The notes: generated by a model from the letters alone, not told the origin. A stretch of DNA of 17,090 bases from Paraclostridium ghonii (GCF_023653455.1 NZ_JAKEDR010000059.1:1-17090), one strand, 5' to 3'. Counted from the first letter of the stretch, positions 1 to 8,102 are shown. Translations and numbers: made by a program.

Positions 1-10
1 ATATAATACT

Positions 11-1486
11 ATGTTAATTTTTATTTACAGTATAAGTAGCATTATTTTATTCAAAAAAAGTATAAAAGAAAAAGATTACACATATTCGGTTATAGGATCG
101 AGTATACTAATGCTTTTAGTTAAGGCGTTTTATGCTATAGTAGGATCGAGAATGCCTATAATAGAAATTAAATTTATATCTATATCTATAACATACATGG
201 TATTTATAACACTTATAGTAGGATTGTTTTTAGAAACTATTATAAGCATAAAGATAAAAAGAGAGCTGGAAGAAGAGAAAAAAATATTCTTCAATCTTGT
301 AGAAGAAAATAAAGCTAGCTGTATATATATAAGTGATATGTCAGGAAAAGTTCTTTACTCTAATAAAAAAACAAGAGATTACTTCTTTGGCAATGAAGAT
401 TATAAAAATACAGCATTAACTGATAGAATTGAAATTGCTATATCTAGTATAGATAAAGATATTGTTAGAAATATAGAAAATAGTGTGAAAGAATACGGAT
501 GCTGGAATGGAAAGGTTGAAGTTAATTATGGTAAAAAAATTGTAGATTGTAGTATTCAAAAAATTATAGATTCTAGCCTGAAAAGTAAAGATGAACATGG
601 GGAAACTGAAAAACTTGTAGTAACATTTAATGATATAACCGAAGAACACAGAATGGGAAAATACATTTCAGAATATGAAAAAATTAAAGATCACGAAAAG
701 TTAAAAAATGAATTTTTTGCTAATATAAGTCATGAATTAAGAACACCTTTAAATATATTTTACTCAACCACCCAATTATTAGATATGAAATTAGGAAGTT
801 CTGATACTGATTTTAGACAAACATATTCTACATATAGACAAAGTTTAAAAACTAATTGTCAAAGAATGTTAAGGCTTATAAATAACATGGTTGATATAAC
901 TAAAATTGATGTTGGGTATACAAAGCCAAATATGAAAAATTGTGACATAGTAAGATTAATTGAAGAAATAACAATGTCAGTTATAATATACGCAAAACAA
1001 AAGGATATACATATAGTATTTGATACAGAAGTAGAAGAAAATATTATAAAATGTGATTCAGAAATGATAGAAAGAGCAATCCTAAACTTGCTATCTAACG
1101 CTATAAAATTTACAAATCCAAATGGAAATGTATTTGTAACTATACATGTAAACCAAGAATGGGTTCAAATAATTGTGAGAGACGATGGAGTTGGGATACC
1201 TATTCATATGCAAGATTTAGTATTTGAAAGGTTTGTACAAGCAGATAAATCTCTAACTAGAATGAATGAAGGAAGCGGTATAGGGCTAAGTATTGTAAAG
1301 GCTATAGTTGAATTAAATGAAGGCGAAATATATTTAGAAAGTGATGGTAAAAATGGTACTGAGTTTGAAATTTTATTACCTAATAAAAAATTATTAGGGG
1401 ATACAATTGAGGATGAAGTAAAAGATTATAAAGTAGACGTTCAAAAAATTGAATTAGAACTTTCTGATATATATGAGCTATATTAA
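11..1486 (+). CDS. Membrane sensor histidine kinase with PAS-like domain (5' end probably outside window)
   Basis: A transmembrane sensor kinase, expected to autophosphorylate on histidine and pass the phosphate to a response regulator. Numbering from the ATG at 11, residues 1-80 contain about three hydrophobic segments, followed by a charged helix. A PAS-like region lies at about 90-215 (YISDMSGKVLYSNKKTRDYF is typical). The HisKA H-box is SHELRTPLN with the phospho-acceptor His241. The ATPase domain shows the N-box NLLSNAIKF near Asn359, the G1 box DDGVGI near 391-396 and the G2 box GSGIGLSI. No ribosome site can be seen in the 10 bases before ATG 11 and the frame is open to the window edge, so the protein probably starts upstream and has more membrane helices, possibly a MASE3-like sensor domain. 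It has no receiver domain. It sits 85 bp before a second kinase with a very similar HisKA-ATPase core. Kinase identity is certain; the input signal is unknown. Confidence 0.9.
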   Translation: MLIFIYSISSIILFKKSIKEKDYTYSVIGSSILMLLVKAFYAIVGSRMPIIEIKFISISITYMVFITLIVGLFLETIISIKIKRELEEEKKIFFNLVEENKASCIYISDMSGKVLYSNKKTRDYFFGNEDYKNTALTDRIEIAISSIDKDIVRNIENSVKEYGCWNGKVEVNYGKKIVDCSIQKIIDSSLKSKDEHGETEKLVVTFNDITEEHRMGKYISEYEKIKDHEKLKNEFFANISHELRTPLNIFYSTTQLLDMKLGSSDTDFRQTYSTYRQSLKTNCQRMLRLINNMVDITKIDVGYTKPNMKNCDIVRLIEEITMSVIIYAKQKDIHIVFDTEVEENIIKCDSEMIERAILNLLSNAIKFTNPNGNVFVTIHVNQEWVQIIVRDDGVGIPIHMQDLVFERFVQADKSLTRMNEGSGIGLSIVKAIVELNEGEIYLESDGKNGTEFEILLPNKKLLGDTIEDEVKDYKVDVQKIELELSDIYELY

Positions 1487-1501
1487 GGTAAATGGAATAT
1501 A

Positions 1502-1530
1502 TTGTTAAAATGTGGGGATTAGTATATAAT
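1502..1530 (+). promoter_or_regulatory. Probable sigma-A promoter for the propeller kinase gene
   Basis: TTGTTA at 1502-1507 and TATAAT at 1525-1530 are separated by exactly 17 bp. The predicted transcript would start near 1537, about 35 bases before the ATG at 1572. This suggests that the second kinase can be expressed independently of the first. Confidence 0.6.
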
Positions 1531-1571
1531 ATTGAATATAAATTCTATTAACAGCTTTGAAAGGAAAGTAT

Positions 1572-4500
1572 ATGGGGAAATTTAGTTTACTTAATAAATT
1601 TAATGTATTTGTGTTAATTAATATTGTAGTATTTGCTTATTATAGTTTGGATATATATGCAAATAACAATAATATAACTTTTAATGACTTTAATATAGAT
1701 CAAGGAATAAGTCAAACAACTATAGAAGCAATTTTTCAAGATAGTAAAGGATATGTATGGTTAGGTACAAATGATGGATTAAATAAATTTAATGGATATG
1801 ATTTTAAAGTTTACAACTATGAAGAAGATGAAAATAGTATTAGCAATAACTTTATAACAGATATAGATGAGGATAAAAATGGGAATATATGGATAGCAAC
1901 TGTTGATGGAGTTAATAAACTAAACCCAAAAACAGGAGAGTTTACAAATTATTTAAAAGAAAACAAGTTGATTTCCGGTGGTAACGCTACTGAAATTTTA
2001 ATGACAAAAGACAATAAAATATTAGTTACAACAGAGGATGGATTAAATGTATATGATCCAAAAGAGGACAAGTTTAATAGAGTTTTAGGAAAAGAGAGTA
2101 ACTTAGCAAGTCAATTTATGTACTGTTTAGATGAAGATAACGAAGGAAATATATGGATAGGTACAAAATTGGGAGTTAGTAAAATATCTAAAGATTTTAA
2201 AGTTATAAATAATTTTAGCATAGATAAATACAATATAGGCAAAGGTGAAATTTATAATATTTTGTGTGATGATGAAACTGGTTATACTTGGGTTGGAAGT
2301 GCAAACTCAGGTTTGGCTAAAATAAATATGAAAACTAATGAAATAAGTAGTTATAAGAGTGATCCATTCGATGAAAATTCAATTCCTTCCTATTCAGTAG
2401 AAGCTATAAAAAAAGATAGTAAAGGAAACTTATGGATAGGAACATCTAAAGGGCTTGCCCTTTACAATAAGAAAGAAGACAATTTTGAAATATACACACA
2501 TAAAATATATGACAAAAACAGTTTAGTAAATAATAATGTAAAGAGCTTGATGGAAGATAGTAATGGTCTTATATGGGTAGGAACTTATTCGGGGTTAAGT
2601 GTATTTAATACTGAAAGTAAAATAAATCACTACAAAGCAGGTCAAGACAAGGATTACTTATTAAGTGAAAATATAGTACATGGTATATATGAGGATGAGT
2701 ATGGTAAACTATGGATAGGAACTAACTCAAAGGGAGTAAATATAGTAGACAGAAAAAATAATAAATCCACATATTTAAACACTAAGACTGAAAAAAGATT
2801 TAAAAACGATTCAATAAATGATATAACGGGAAAAGGCAAAGTAATATACATAGCTACAGATGGAGGTCTTTTAGAAATAAATAAAGAAAATAACACAATA
2901 AATCATTATGGAGTAGAGAATGGATTAGTAAATAATCGAATAAAAGATCTATTGTTAGATAGCAAGGGACATCTTTGGATGGGGACTATTGATGGAGTTA
3001 GTATATTAGATACTAAAACAAAAAAAATTATAGATATAAATAAATATATAAATGATGGTCAAGACAAAAACAAGTATGTAAGGTACATATTTGAAGATAG
3101 TGAAGGAAACTATTATTTAGGATTTTTAAGAAACGAAGGATTATGCAAGATTGACCCTAAAAATAAGACTATAAAGCATTATAAATTTAGTAAAAAAGAT
3201 AAATATAGTTTAAGTAGTAATTATGTAAGGTATATAAATGAAGATAGTCATGGAAATATATGGGTAGGAACTAGTTATGGGCTAAATAAACTTGATAAAG
3301 AGACTGGGAAATTTGAAAGATATACAACTAAAGAAGGTATAGCCAATAATACTATTTATGGAGTATTAGCAGATGATGAAGATGATATATGGGTAAGTAC
3401 AAACAAAGGAATATCAAAGATTGATAGTTTAAACAAGAAGGTGCAAAACTTTAGTGTAACCGATGGACTACAAGGTAATGAATTTAATGGAAATGCAGCG
3501 TATAAAAGTAAAAATGGAGAACTTTTCTTCGGTGGAGTAAATGGATTAAATTCATTTTATCCAGAAAAAATTATTAAGGATAATAAAACGCCAAAAGTAT
3601 TATTTGATACATTTACTGTAAATAATAAGGAGTATAATAATATAGATGGAATGAAGTTTAGTGAAAGTACTGATACTATAACGATTAAGTTTTTTACTCC
3701 GGATTACTCAAATTACAAAAATACTACTTATGAATACAATTTAGAGGGAAGTAGCGGCGATACAGTTAGGACAAAAAATAATTATGTAACATACAATGAT
3801 TTACCACCAGGTAAGTACAGATTTAGGGTTAAAGCTATAGATACAAGTGGGAATGTAAGTTATGAAAATTATGTGAAATTTACTATAAAACCACCTATAT
3901 GGTTAAGTGTTTATGCAGTTGGATTATATGTTTTAATAGGTATTACACTTATAGGGAATCATAAGTACAAAGTAAAAAAACTAGATAAATTGGTTCAAAA
4001 GAAAACATTAAGACTAAGAGAAGAAATGGAAAAAAATAATGTTTTATTAAATAAAAACATAAAGCTAGAAAAAAATAAAAATAGCTATTTTGTCAATTTA
4101 TCTCATGAACTTAGAACACCTTTAAATGTAATTAGTAGCACCAATCAATTAATTTTAGAGCTAATGAAAAAAGATGAATCTATAAAAGAGGAAAACTTAA
4201 GTCATTATATTGATGTATCTCAGAGGAATTGCAAAAGACTTTTAAATCTTATTAATAATATAGTAGATAGCACTAAATTACAAAATGATATGTATATAGT
4301 TACACTAGAAGAGACAGATATTGTGTATTTAGTAGAAGAAACAGCATTGACCTTAAAAGATTATGTAAGCACTAAAGGAATTGAATTAATAATTGATCCT
4401 GAAATAGAAGAGAAAATTATTAAGTGTGATAAATATGAAATTGAAAGGTGTGTTGTTAATTTAGTTGGAAATGCAGCAAAATTCACTCCTGAGGGAGGGA

Positions 4501-4802
4501 ATATAACTATAACTATAAAAGATCTTGATGAAAAAGTTATGATTAGCGTTTTAGACACTGGAGTAGGAATTGAAGAAAAATACCACAAAGCTATATTTGA
4601 CAGATTTAGTCAAGTTGTAGATGACAGTAATAAGATAAAATGTGGAAGTGGATTAGGACTTACTATAACAAGTCATATAGTAAAATTACATAATGGTGAA
4701 ATATATGTTGAAAGTAAGCTTGGAGAAGGTAGCAATTTTGTTATAATACTTCCAGTAAATCCAGATACTAAAGGTTTAAGAATAAAACAGTACCAAATAT
4801 AA
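1572..4802 (+). CDS. Two-propeller sensor histidine kinase (Reg_prop / Y_Y_Y, HTCS-like, no receiver)
   Basis: A 1076-residue sensor kinase. The ATG at 1572 is preferred over the in-frame TTG at 1557 because AAAGGA at 1560-1565 sits six bases before it. Residues 5-25 form an N-terminal signal or membrane segment. About 14 propeller repeats of the form ED..GNIWIGT..GL.K fill residues 50-680, consistent with two seven-bladed beta-propellers. A Y_Y_Y-type beta domain follows at about 690-775, then one membrane helix (about 775-800), a coiled linker, HisKA with His845 in SHELRTPLN, and an ATPase domain with the N-box near Asn963, DTGVGI near 995 and GSGLGLTI near 1025. This layout matches hybrid two-component systems that sense extracellular oligosaccharides in Bacteroidetes, but here there is no receiver and no AraC-type output domain. 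The propellers should lie outside the cell. The ligand is unknown, although a glycan is the usual guess. Its kinase core closely resembles that of the gene upstream. Confidence 0.93.
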   Translation: MGKFSLLNKFNVFVLINIVVFAYYSLDIYANNNNITFNDFNIDQGISQTTIEAIFQDSKGYVWLGTNDGLNKFNGYDFKVYNYEEDENSISNNFITDIDEDKNGNIWIATVDGVNKLNPKTGEFTNYLKENKLISGGNATEILMTKDNKILVTTEDGLNVYDPKEDKFNRVLGKESNLASQFMYCLDEDNEGNIWIGTKLGVSKISKDFKVINNFSIDKYNIGKGEIYNILCDDETGYTWVGSANSGLAKINMKTNEISSYKSDPFDENSIPSYSVEAIKKDSKGNLWIGTSKGLALYNKKEDNFEIYTHKIYDKNSLVNNNVKSLMEDSNGLIWVGTYSGLSVFNTESKINHYKAGQDKDYLLSENIVHGIYEDEYGKLWIGTNSKGVNIVDRKNNKSTYLNTKTEKRFKNDSINDITGKGKVIYIATDGGLLEINKENNTINHYGVENGLVNNRIKDLLLDSKGHLWMGTIDGVSILDTKTKKIIDINKYINDGQDKNKYVRYIFEDSEGNYYLGFLRNEGLCKIDPKNKTIKHYKFSKKDKYSLSSNYVRYINEDSHGNIWVGTSYGLNKLDKETGKFERYTTKEGIANNTIYGVLADDEDDIWVSTNKGISKIDSLNKKVQNFSVTDGLQGNEFNGNAAYKSKNGELFFGGVNGLNSFYPEKIIKDNKTPKVLFDTFTVNNKEYNNIDGMKFSESTDTITIKFFTPDYSNYKNTTYEYNLEGSSGDTVRTKNNYVTYNDLPPGKYRFRVKAIDTSGNVSYENYVKFTIKPPIWLSVYAVGLYVLIGITLIGNHKYKVKKLDKLVQKKTLRLREEMEKNNVLLNKNIKLEKNKNSYFVNLSHELRTPLNVISSTNQLILELMKKDESIKEENLSHYIDVSQRNCKRLLNLINNIVDSTKLQNDMYIVTLEETDIVYLVEETALTLKDYVSTKGIELIIDPEIEEKIIKCDKYEIERCVVNLVGNAAKFTPEGGNITITIKDLDEKVMISVLDTGVGIEEKYHKAIFDRFSQVVDDSNKIKCGSGLGLTITSHIVKLHNGEIYVESKLGEGSNFVIILPVNPDTKGLRIKQYQI

Positions 4803-4811
4803 ATTGAATTG

Positions 4812-4850
4812 AAAAATGGTGAATATCAAATGATATTCACCATTTTTGTA
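4812..4850 (+). terminator. Rho-independent terminator after the kinase genes
   Basis: A perfect 17-bp inverted repeat has arms at 4812-4828 and 4831-4847. The 3' arm ends in TTTTT, and the structure begins 10 bases after the kinase stop codon. The A-rich 5' arm means it could also work on the opposite strand. Confidence 0.85.
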
Positions 4851-4867
4851 AAAAACAGTAAAAACTA

Positions 4868-4896
4868 TTTACAAAGAAATAAAAAGATGATATATT
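4868..4896 (+). promoter_or_regulatory. Probable promoter of the tRNA-Ser gene
   Basis: TTTACA at 4868-4873 and TATATT at 4891-4896 have a 17-bp spacer. The predicted start near 4903 leaves a leader of about 17 bases before the mature tRNA at 4920. The promoter lies directly after the kinase terminator, so the tRNA appears to be its own transcription unit. Confidence 0.55.
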
Positions 4897-4919
4897 GTTT
4901 GAAGAAGTTGATGAAATAC

Positions 4920-5009
<90 letters not shown>

Positions 5010-5013
5010 TTGT

Positions 5014-5043
5014 AAAGTACCTAGTTCATAAGGTGCTTTTTTT
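5014..5043 (+). terminator. Terminator of the tRNA-Ser transcript
   Basis: The stem AAAGTACCT (5014-5022) pairs with AGGTGCTTT (5031-5039), including one G-T wobble, around an 8-base loop. A T run extends to 5043. It lies six bases after the tRNA CCA end. Confidence 0.8.
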
Positions 5044-5126
5044 GTTTATAGAAATCTATATATTTGTATATTGTTTATTAGAACACATAAAATAATGAAA
5101 ATATAAAATATAGGAGAGGTATATAT

Positions 5127-5309
5127 ATGAATAAAAAAGATGATAACAATAGAAATAAAAATTTAGAAGATAGTGTATTATATGACAATTTAAATTTCAA
5201 TGATTTAGATAGCTTAAGTGGAGATATGGATAATACACTTACAAATTTGTTTTTATCTCTAAGTGTAGATGATATTAAAAAAGAAGTTGAAAATAAAAAA
5301 ATTAAATAA
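5127..5309 (+). CDS. Small acidic hypothetical protein, 60 residues
   Basis: The gene is supported by a strong ribosome site, AGGAGAGG at 5112-5119, seven bases before the ATG, and by a perfect terminator hairpin starting at the first base after the stop codon. The product has a charged, Asn/Lys/Asp-rich N-terminus (residues 1-13), a Leu/Asp-rich middle (about 14-50) and a Lys-rich tail. No membrane segment, signal peptide or cysteine is visible, so it is probably a soluble cytoplasmic protein. I do not recognise the family. It sits alone between the tRNA-Ser unit and the helicase gene. No clear promoter was found; a weak candidate is TTGTAT (5064-5069) with CATAAA (5086-5091). Confidence 0.7.
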   Translation: MNKKDDNNRNKNLEDSVLYDNLNFNDLDSLSGDMDNTLTNLFLSLSVDDIKKEVENKKIK

Positions 5310-5347
5310 AATATATAAGACCTGTGAATACAGGTCTTATATATTTT
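5310..5347 (+). terminator. Terminator hairpin after the small acidic protein gene
   Basis: A perfect 16-bp inverted repeat has arms at 5310-5325 and 5330-5345 around the loop GAAT. The T run at 5344-5347 overlaps the end of the 3' arm. The hairpin ends only about eight bases before the ribosome site of the helicase gene, so any helicase transcript starting upstream would have to read through it. Confidence 0.8.
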
Positions 5348-5369
5348 AAAAGTGAAGGGATGTGAAAAT

Positions 5370-7490
5370 ATGAAAGCTAGTATAGTTAAGAACATTATTC
5401 TAAATAATACAGAAAAAAATAGACATAACTCTGGAGTTTCAATTTATAAAAATAACTTAGTAAGTGAGAGTTATATAAAAAAAGATAATGGTAATATGAA
5501 TTTTTATGCAATTGTAAGTAATGAAATTTATAATGAAAAAAACAATGCTTTAATTACAATTAATGAAAAAACACATAGAATAGTTTCAAGTAGCTGTGAT
5601 TGTAAGGACTGGTTAAATAAAAGTATTGAAAGCAATACATTTATTTGTAAACATATGGTAGCAACGGTTTATAAATGTATAGATGACTTAACAAATAAAA
5701 AAAATAATTTAAAAAGCAAAGAAAGTAAAACAAATGATAAAGTATCATATGCAAAAACTAAAATAAGCTATAGCTTTAATTTAGATCAAAATAAAAATTT
5801 AAGACTTTCTTTTAAAATAGGTAATTTAAATAAACAAAGGTATAGAGAGATTTTTAATGCTTATAAAGAAAATAAACGTTTATACAGGTTAAAAGATTCT
5901 ATATACTTAGATTTGTATAATCAAGATATACATGCACTATTAGAACTCATTGATACATTAGGAATAGCACCTGAAGCAGAAAATTTTAAAATCGATAATA
6001 GTAAAATTTTATATATAGATAACTACATAAAAGAAAATAAAATTAATTTTATATCAGGAAAAGAGCATATAAATAAAATAATAGAGAAATTTGAAGAAAA
6101 AATAAGTTATGAAATACCTAAAAGCCTTAAAGATACATTAAGAGATTATCAAGTAGAAGGAGTTAAATGGTTTAATAATATAAGTACCTATAATTTGGGA
6201 GGGATTTTAGCAGATGAAATGGGGCTTGGAAAAACATTGCAATCGATAGCTTTTATTAATAGCCATAAAAATTCTAAAAGCATAATAATTACTCCTACAT
6301 CTCTTATACATAATTGGAAAAGTGAGTTCGATAAATTTGCACCAAACTTAAAAGTAGGAATAGCACACGGTGATAAAAAAATAAGAGAATATATAATTGA
6401 AAATTACTTGAATTATGATGTTATATTAAGTACATATTCAACAATTAGAAATGATTTTGAAAAATATGAAGACAAAGTATTTGACTATATGTTTATAGAT
6501 GAAGCTCAAAATATAAAAAATCCAGATGCTATAATAACAAAATCTATAAAAGGTATTAAATCTAATGTACGATTTGCATTAACAGGAACTCCGGTAGAGA
6601 ATAACTTATTAGAACTATGGTCTATATTTGACTTTATAATGCCAGGGTACTTATATGATAAAAAGGATTTTGAAAATAGGTTTGTAAATAGAGATATTAA
6701 GGCATTAAAAAAATTAATAAAACCATTTATATTAAGGCGCACTAAAAAAGAGGTTATAAAAGAATTACCAGATAAGATAGAAAAGAAGTTTATTGTAGAG
6801 TTAAATAAAGAACAAAAGAATCTATATGATATATACAATAAAAGTGTTATAGAAAAATTAGAATGTAATAAGTATGAAGAAGATAAGATAACAATTTTTT
6901 CTTATTTAACTAAACTTAGACAATTATGTTTGCATCCTAAGGCTTTGTTAAAAAATTATGATGGTAAAAGTTCTAAATTGGATATTTGCATAGATATTTT
7001 AAATGAAGCAGTTTCAACTAATAGAAAGGTTTTATTATTTTCTCAGTTTACAAGTGTGTTAAAGTTAATAGAAAAAGAAATTCAAGATAAGAACATAAAA
7101 TATATGTATTTAGATGGAAAAACAAATGCTAAAGAACGTGTGAATTTAGTAAACAAATTTAATGAGAGTAATGATATAACTCTATTTTTGATATCTTTAA
7201 AAGCTGGAGGAACAGGATTAAATTTAACGAGTGCAGATATGGTTATACATTTTGATCCATGGTGGAATTTGGCTGTTGAAAATCAAGCTAGTGATAGAGC
7301 TCATAGATTAGGACAAAAAAATGTCGTTGAAGTAATAAAGCTAATTTCAAAAGATACTATAGAGGAAAAAATAATTTTATTACAAGAAAGCAAAAAAGAA
7401 ATTATAGATAGTATTATAGATGAGAATTTATCTAATACTAATAATTTGAAAGGATTAAGTAAACAAGAGCTAATAGAGTTATTCAAGTAG
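5370..7490 (+). CDS. SWIM-SNF2 family DNA helicase/translocase, shortened form
   Basis: A 706-residue superfamily 2 ATPase of the SNF2 type, expected to translocate on DNA using ATP. The ATG at 5370 is chosen over the in-frame GTG at 5352 because AAGGGA (5355-5360) lies between them at good spacing. A SWIM zinc finger is visible: Cys76 and Cys78, then Cys93-Lys-His95. The SNF2 ATPase begins near 265. Walker A is DEMGLGKT (282-289, Lys288), Walker B is DEAQ (377-380), and LTGTPVENN follows. The C-terminal helicase lobe has LISLKAGGTGLNLTSAD and motif VI QASDRAHRLGQ (639-649). All core ATPase motifs are intact. Related clostridial proteins usually have about 1000-1100 residues with a long SNF2-associated domain between SWIM and the ATPase. 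Here only about 170 residues separate them, so much of that domain is missing. The reading frame is clean. The role, likely in DNA repair or chromosome maintenance, is inferred. Confidence 0.93.
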   Translation: MKASIVKNIILNNTEKNRHNSGVSIYKNNLVSESYIKKDNGNMNFYAIVSNEIYNEKNNALITINEKTHRIVSSSCDCKDWLNKSIESNTFICKHMVATVYKCIDDLTNKKNNLKSKESKTNDKVSYAKTKISYSFNLDQNKNLRLSFKIGNLNKQRYREIFNAYKENKRLYRLKDSIYLDLYNQDIHALLELIDTLGIAPEAENFKIDNSKILYIDNYIKENKINFISGKEHINKIIEKFEEKISYEIPKSLKDTLRDYQVEGVKWFNNISTYNLGGILADEMGLGKTLQSIAFINSHKNSKSIIITPTSLIHNWKSEFDKFAPNLKVGIAHGDKKIREYIIENYLNYDVILSTYSTIRNDFEKYEDKVFDYMFIDEAQNIKNPDAIITKSIKGIKSNVRFALTGTPVENNLLELWSIFDFIMPGYLYDKKDFENRFVNRDIKALKKLIKPFILRRTKKEVIKELPDKIEKKFIVELNKEQKNLYDIYNKSVIEKLECNKYEEDKITIFSYLTKLRQLCLHPKALLKNYDGKSSKLDICIDILNEAVSTNRKVLLFSQFTSVLKLIEKEIQDKNIKYMYLDGKTNAKERVNLVNKFNESNDITLFLISLKAGGTGLNLTSADMVIHFDPWWNLAVENQASDRAHRLGQKNVVEVIKLISKDTIEEKIILLQESKKEIIDSIIDENLSNTNNLKGLSKQELIELFK

Positions 7491-7522
7491 TTAAGGGATG
7501 GAACAAAAACTAAAAAACTACA

Positions 7523-7562
7523 TATTATTATATAAGTAGACAAAACTACTTATATAATAATA
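7523..7562. promoter_or_regulatory. Perfect 17-bp hairpin directly before the ribosome site of the repeat protein
   Basis: The arms at 7523-7539 and 7546-7562 are exact reverse complements around the loop ACAAAA. The ribosome site GGGAG starts two bases after the 3' arm. No T run follows, so a simple terminator is doubtful on the + strand. It could be an operator, an RNA stability or translation-control hairpin, or a weak terminator for the helicase transcript. Confidence 0.55.
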
Positions 7563-7580
7563 TGGGAGATGTTTAGCAAA

Positions 7581-7808
7581 ATGGCAAAGAAAAAGGTAGA
7601 AAATAATATAAAAAAAGTAACTAAACCTGTAACAGATGTAGGCAAAGAAGTTTTAAGTGGAGCTGGGAATATAGGTAAAGAAACTATAAACACAGGATTA
7701 AATGTGGGAAAAGATGTATTAAATGGAGTAGGAAAGATAGCTAAAGAAACTATAAATACAGGAGTAAATGTGGGTAAAAAAGTTAAAGATAATGTAAATG
7801 GTAAGTAG
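7581..7808 (+). CDS. 75-residue 11-mer repeat protein (LEA/apolipoprotein-like amphipathic helix)
   Basis: A small lysine-rich protein. The ATG at 7581 fits the ribosome site GGGAG (7564-7568) better than the ATG at 7569, which directly abuts that site. After Met-Ala the sequence divides into six consecutive 11-residue units (residues 3-68) and a 7-residue tail. The last five units follow roughly x-x-x-V/G-x-x-V/I-G/A-K-E/D/K-V/T, for example INTGLNVGKDV and INTGVNVGKKV. The first unit, KKKVENNIKKV, is divergent. Eleven-residue periodicity is typical of amphipathic helices in group 3 LEA proteins, apolipoproteins and synuclein, which bind membranes or protect proteins during stress. There is no signal peptide, cysteine or aromatic residue beyond the start. 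DNA-level duplication is visible as a 66-base repeat. Function is not known. It is followed by its own terminator. Confidence 0.75.
   Translation: MAKKKVENNIKKVTKPVTDVGKEVLSGAGNIGKETINTGLNVGKDVLNGVGKIAKETINTGVNVGKKVKDNVNGK
7677..7774 (+). repeat. 66-bp tandem duplication inside the 11-mer repeat gene
   Basis: The 32 bases at 7677-7708 recur at 7743-7774 with two mismatches, an offset of exactly 66 bp, or two 11-codon units. This indicates recent growth by duplication of a double unit. Confidence 0.85.
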
Positions 7809-7815
7809 ATACATT

Positions 7816-7842
7816 AAAGGGGGTTATACACTCCCTTTTTAT
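7816..7842 (+). terminator. Terminator after the 11-mer repeat gene
   Basis: AAAGGGGG (7816-7823) pairs with CTCCCTTT (7831-7838), with one G-T wobble, around a 7-base loop, and is followed by a T-rich tail. It begins eight bases after the stop codon. Confidence 0.8.
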
Positions 7843-7976
7843 TATATAAACTTTTAGAGTTATTTTGAATATAAGTGGATTTTTTTACGCTTAAGGAATT
7901 TATGATTAAAGAATATTTGCGGATAACTTATAAAATATAGTTATATCAGTATCTTGGTAAAAGTAAAAAATGACAT

Positions 7977-8102
7977 TTTGAGTAACGGACGAAGTCGTTT
8001 GAGTAACGGGACACGAGCTTGCCGAGTGGACGTTGACGACATGGAATTTGAGCGACATGAAGTGGTTCGCCGACGTAGTTGCTCAAGCGAAGCGAATTTT
8101 TT
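7977..8102. repeat. GC-rich, structured intergenic element of unknown nature
   Basis: By hand count 61 of 120 bases in 7981-8100 are G or C, about half, in a window that is otherwise strongly AT-rich. The segment contains direct repeats of TTTGAGTAACGG (7977-7988 and 7998-8009) and a related TTTGAGCGAC at 8047-8056. TTGAGCGAC (8048-8056) can pair with GTTGCTCAA (8078-8086) using one G-T wobble, and smaller hairpins such as GAC-GAA-GTC (7988-7996) lie to the left. A six-base T run closes it at 8097-8102. No credible coding frame runs through it: the only long frame begins with a TTG without a ribosome site. It may be a dispersed intergenic repeat or a small RNA gene. The rest of 7843-8211 is AT-rich and holds only the promoter candidate near 8139. 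Confidence 0.5.

Noticed and set aside
5078..5395. Minus-strand open frame of 105 codons opposite the small acidic protein gene
   Set aside because: It lies antisense to a gene with a good ribosome site and across a terminator. Its Phe/Leu/Ser-rich content is what the reverse of an AT-rich gene yields.
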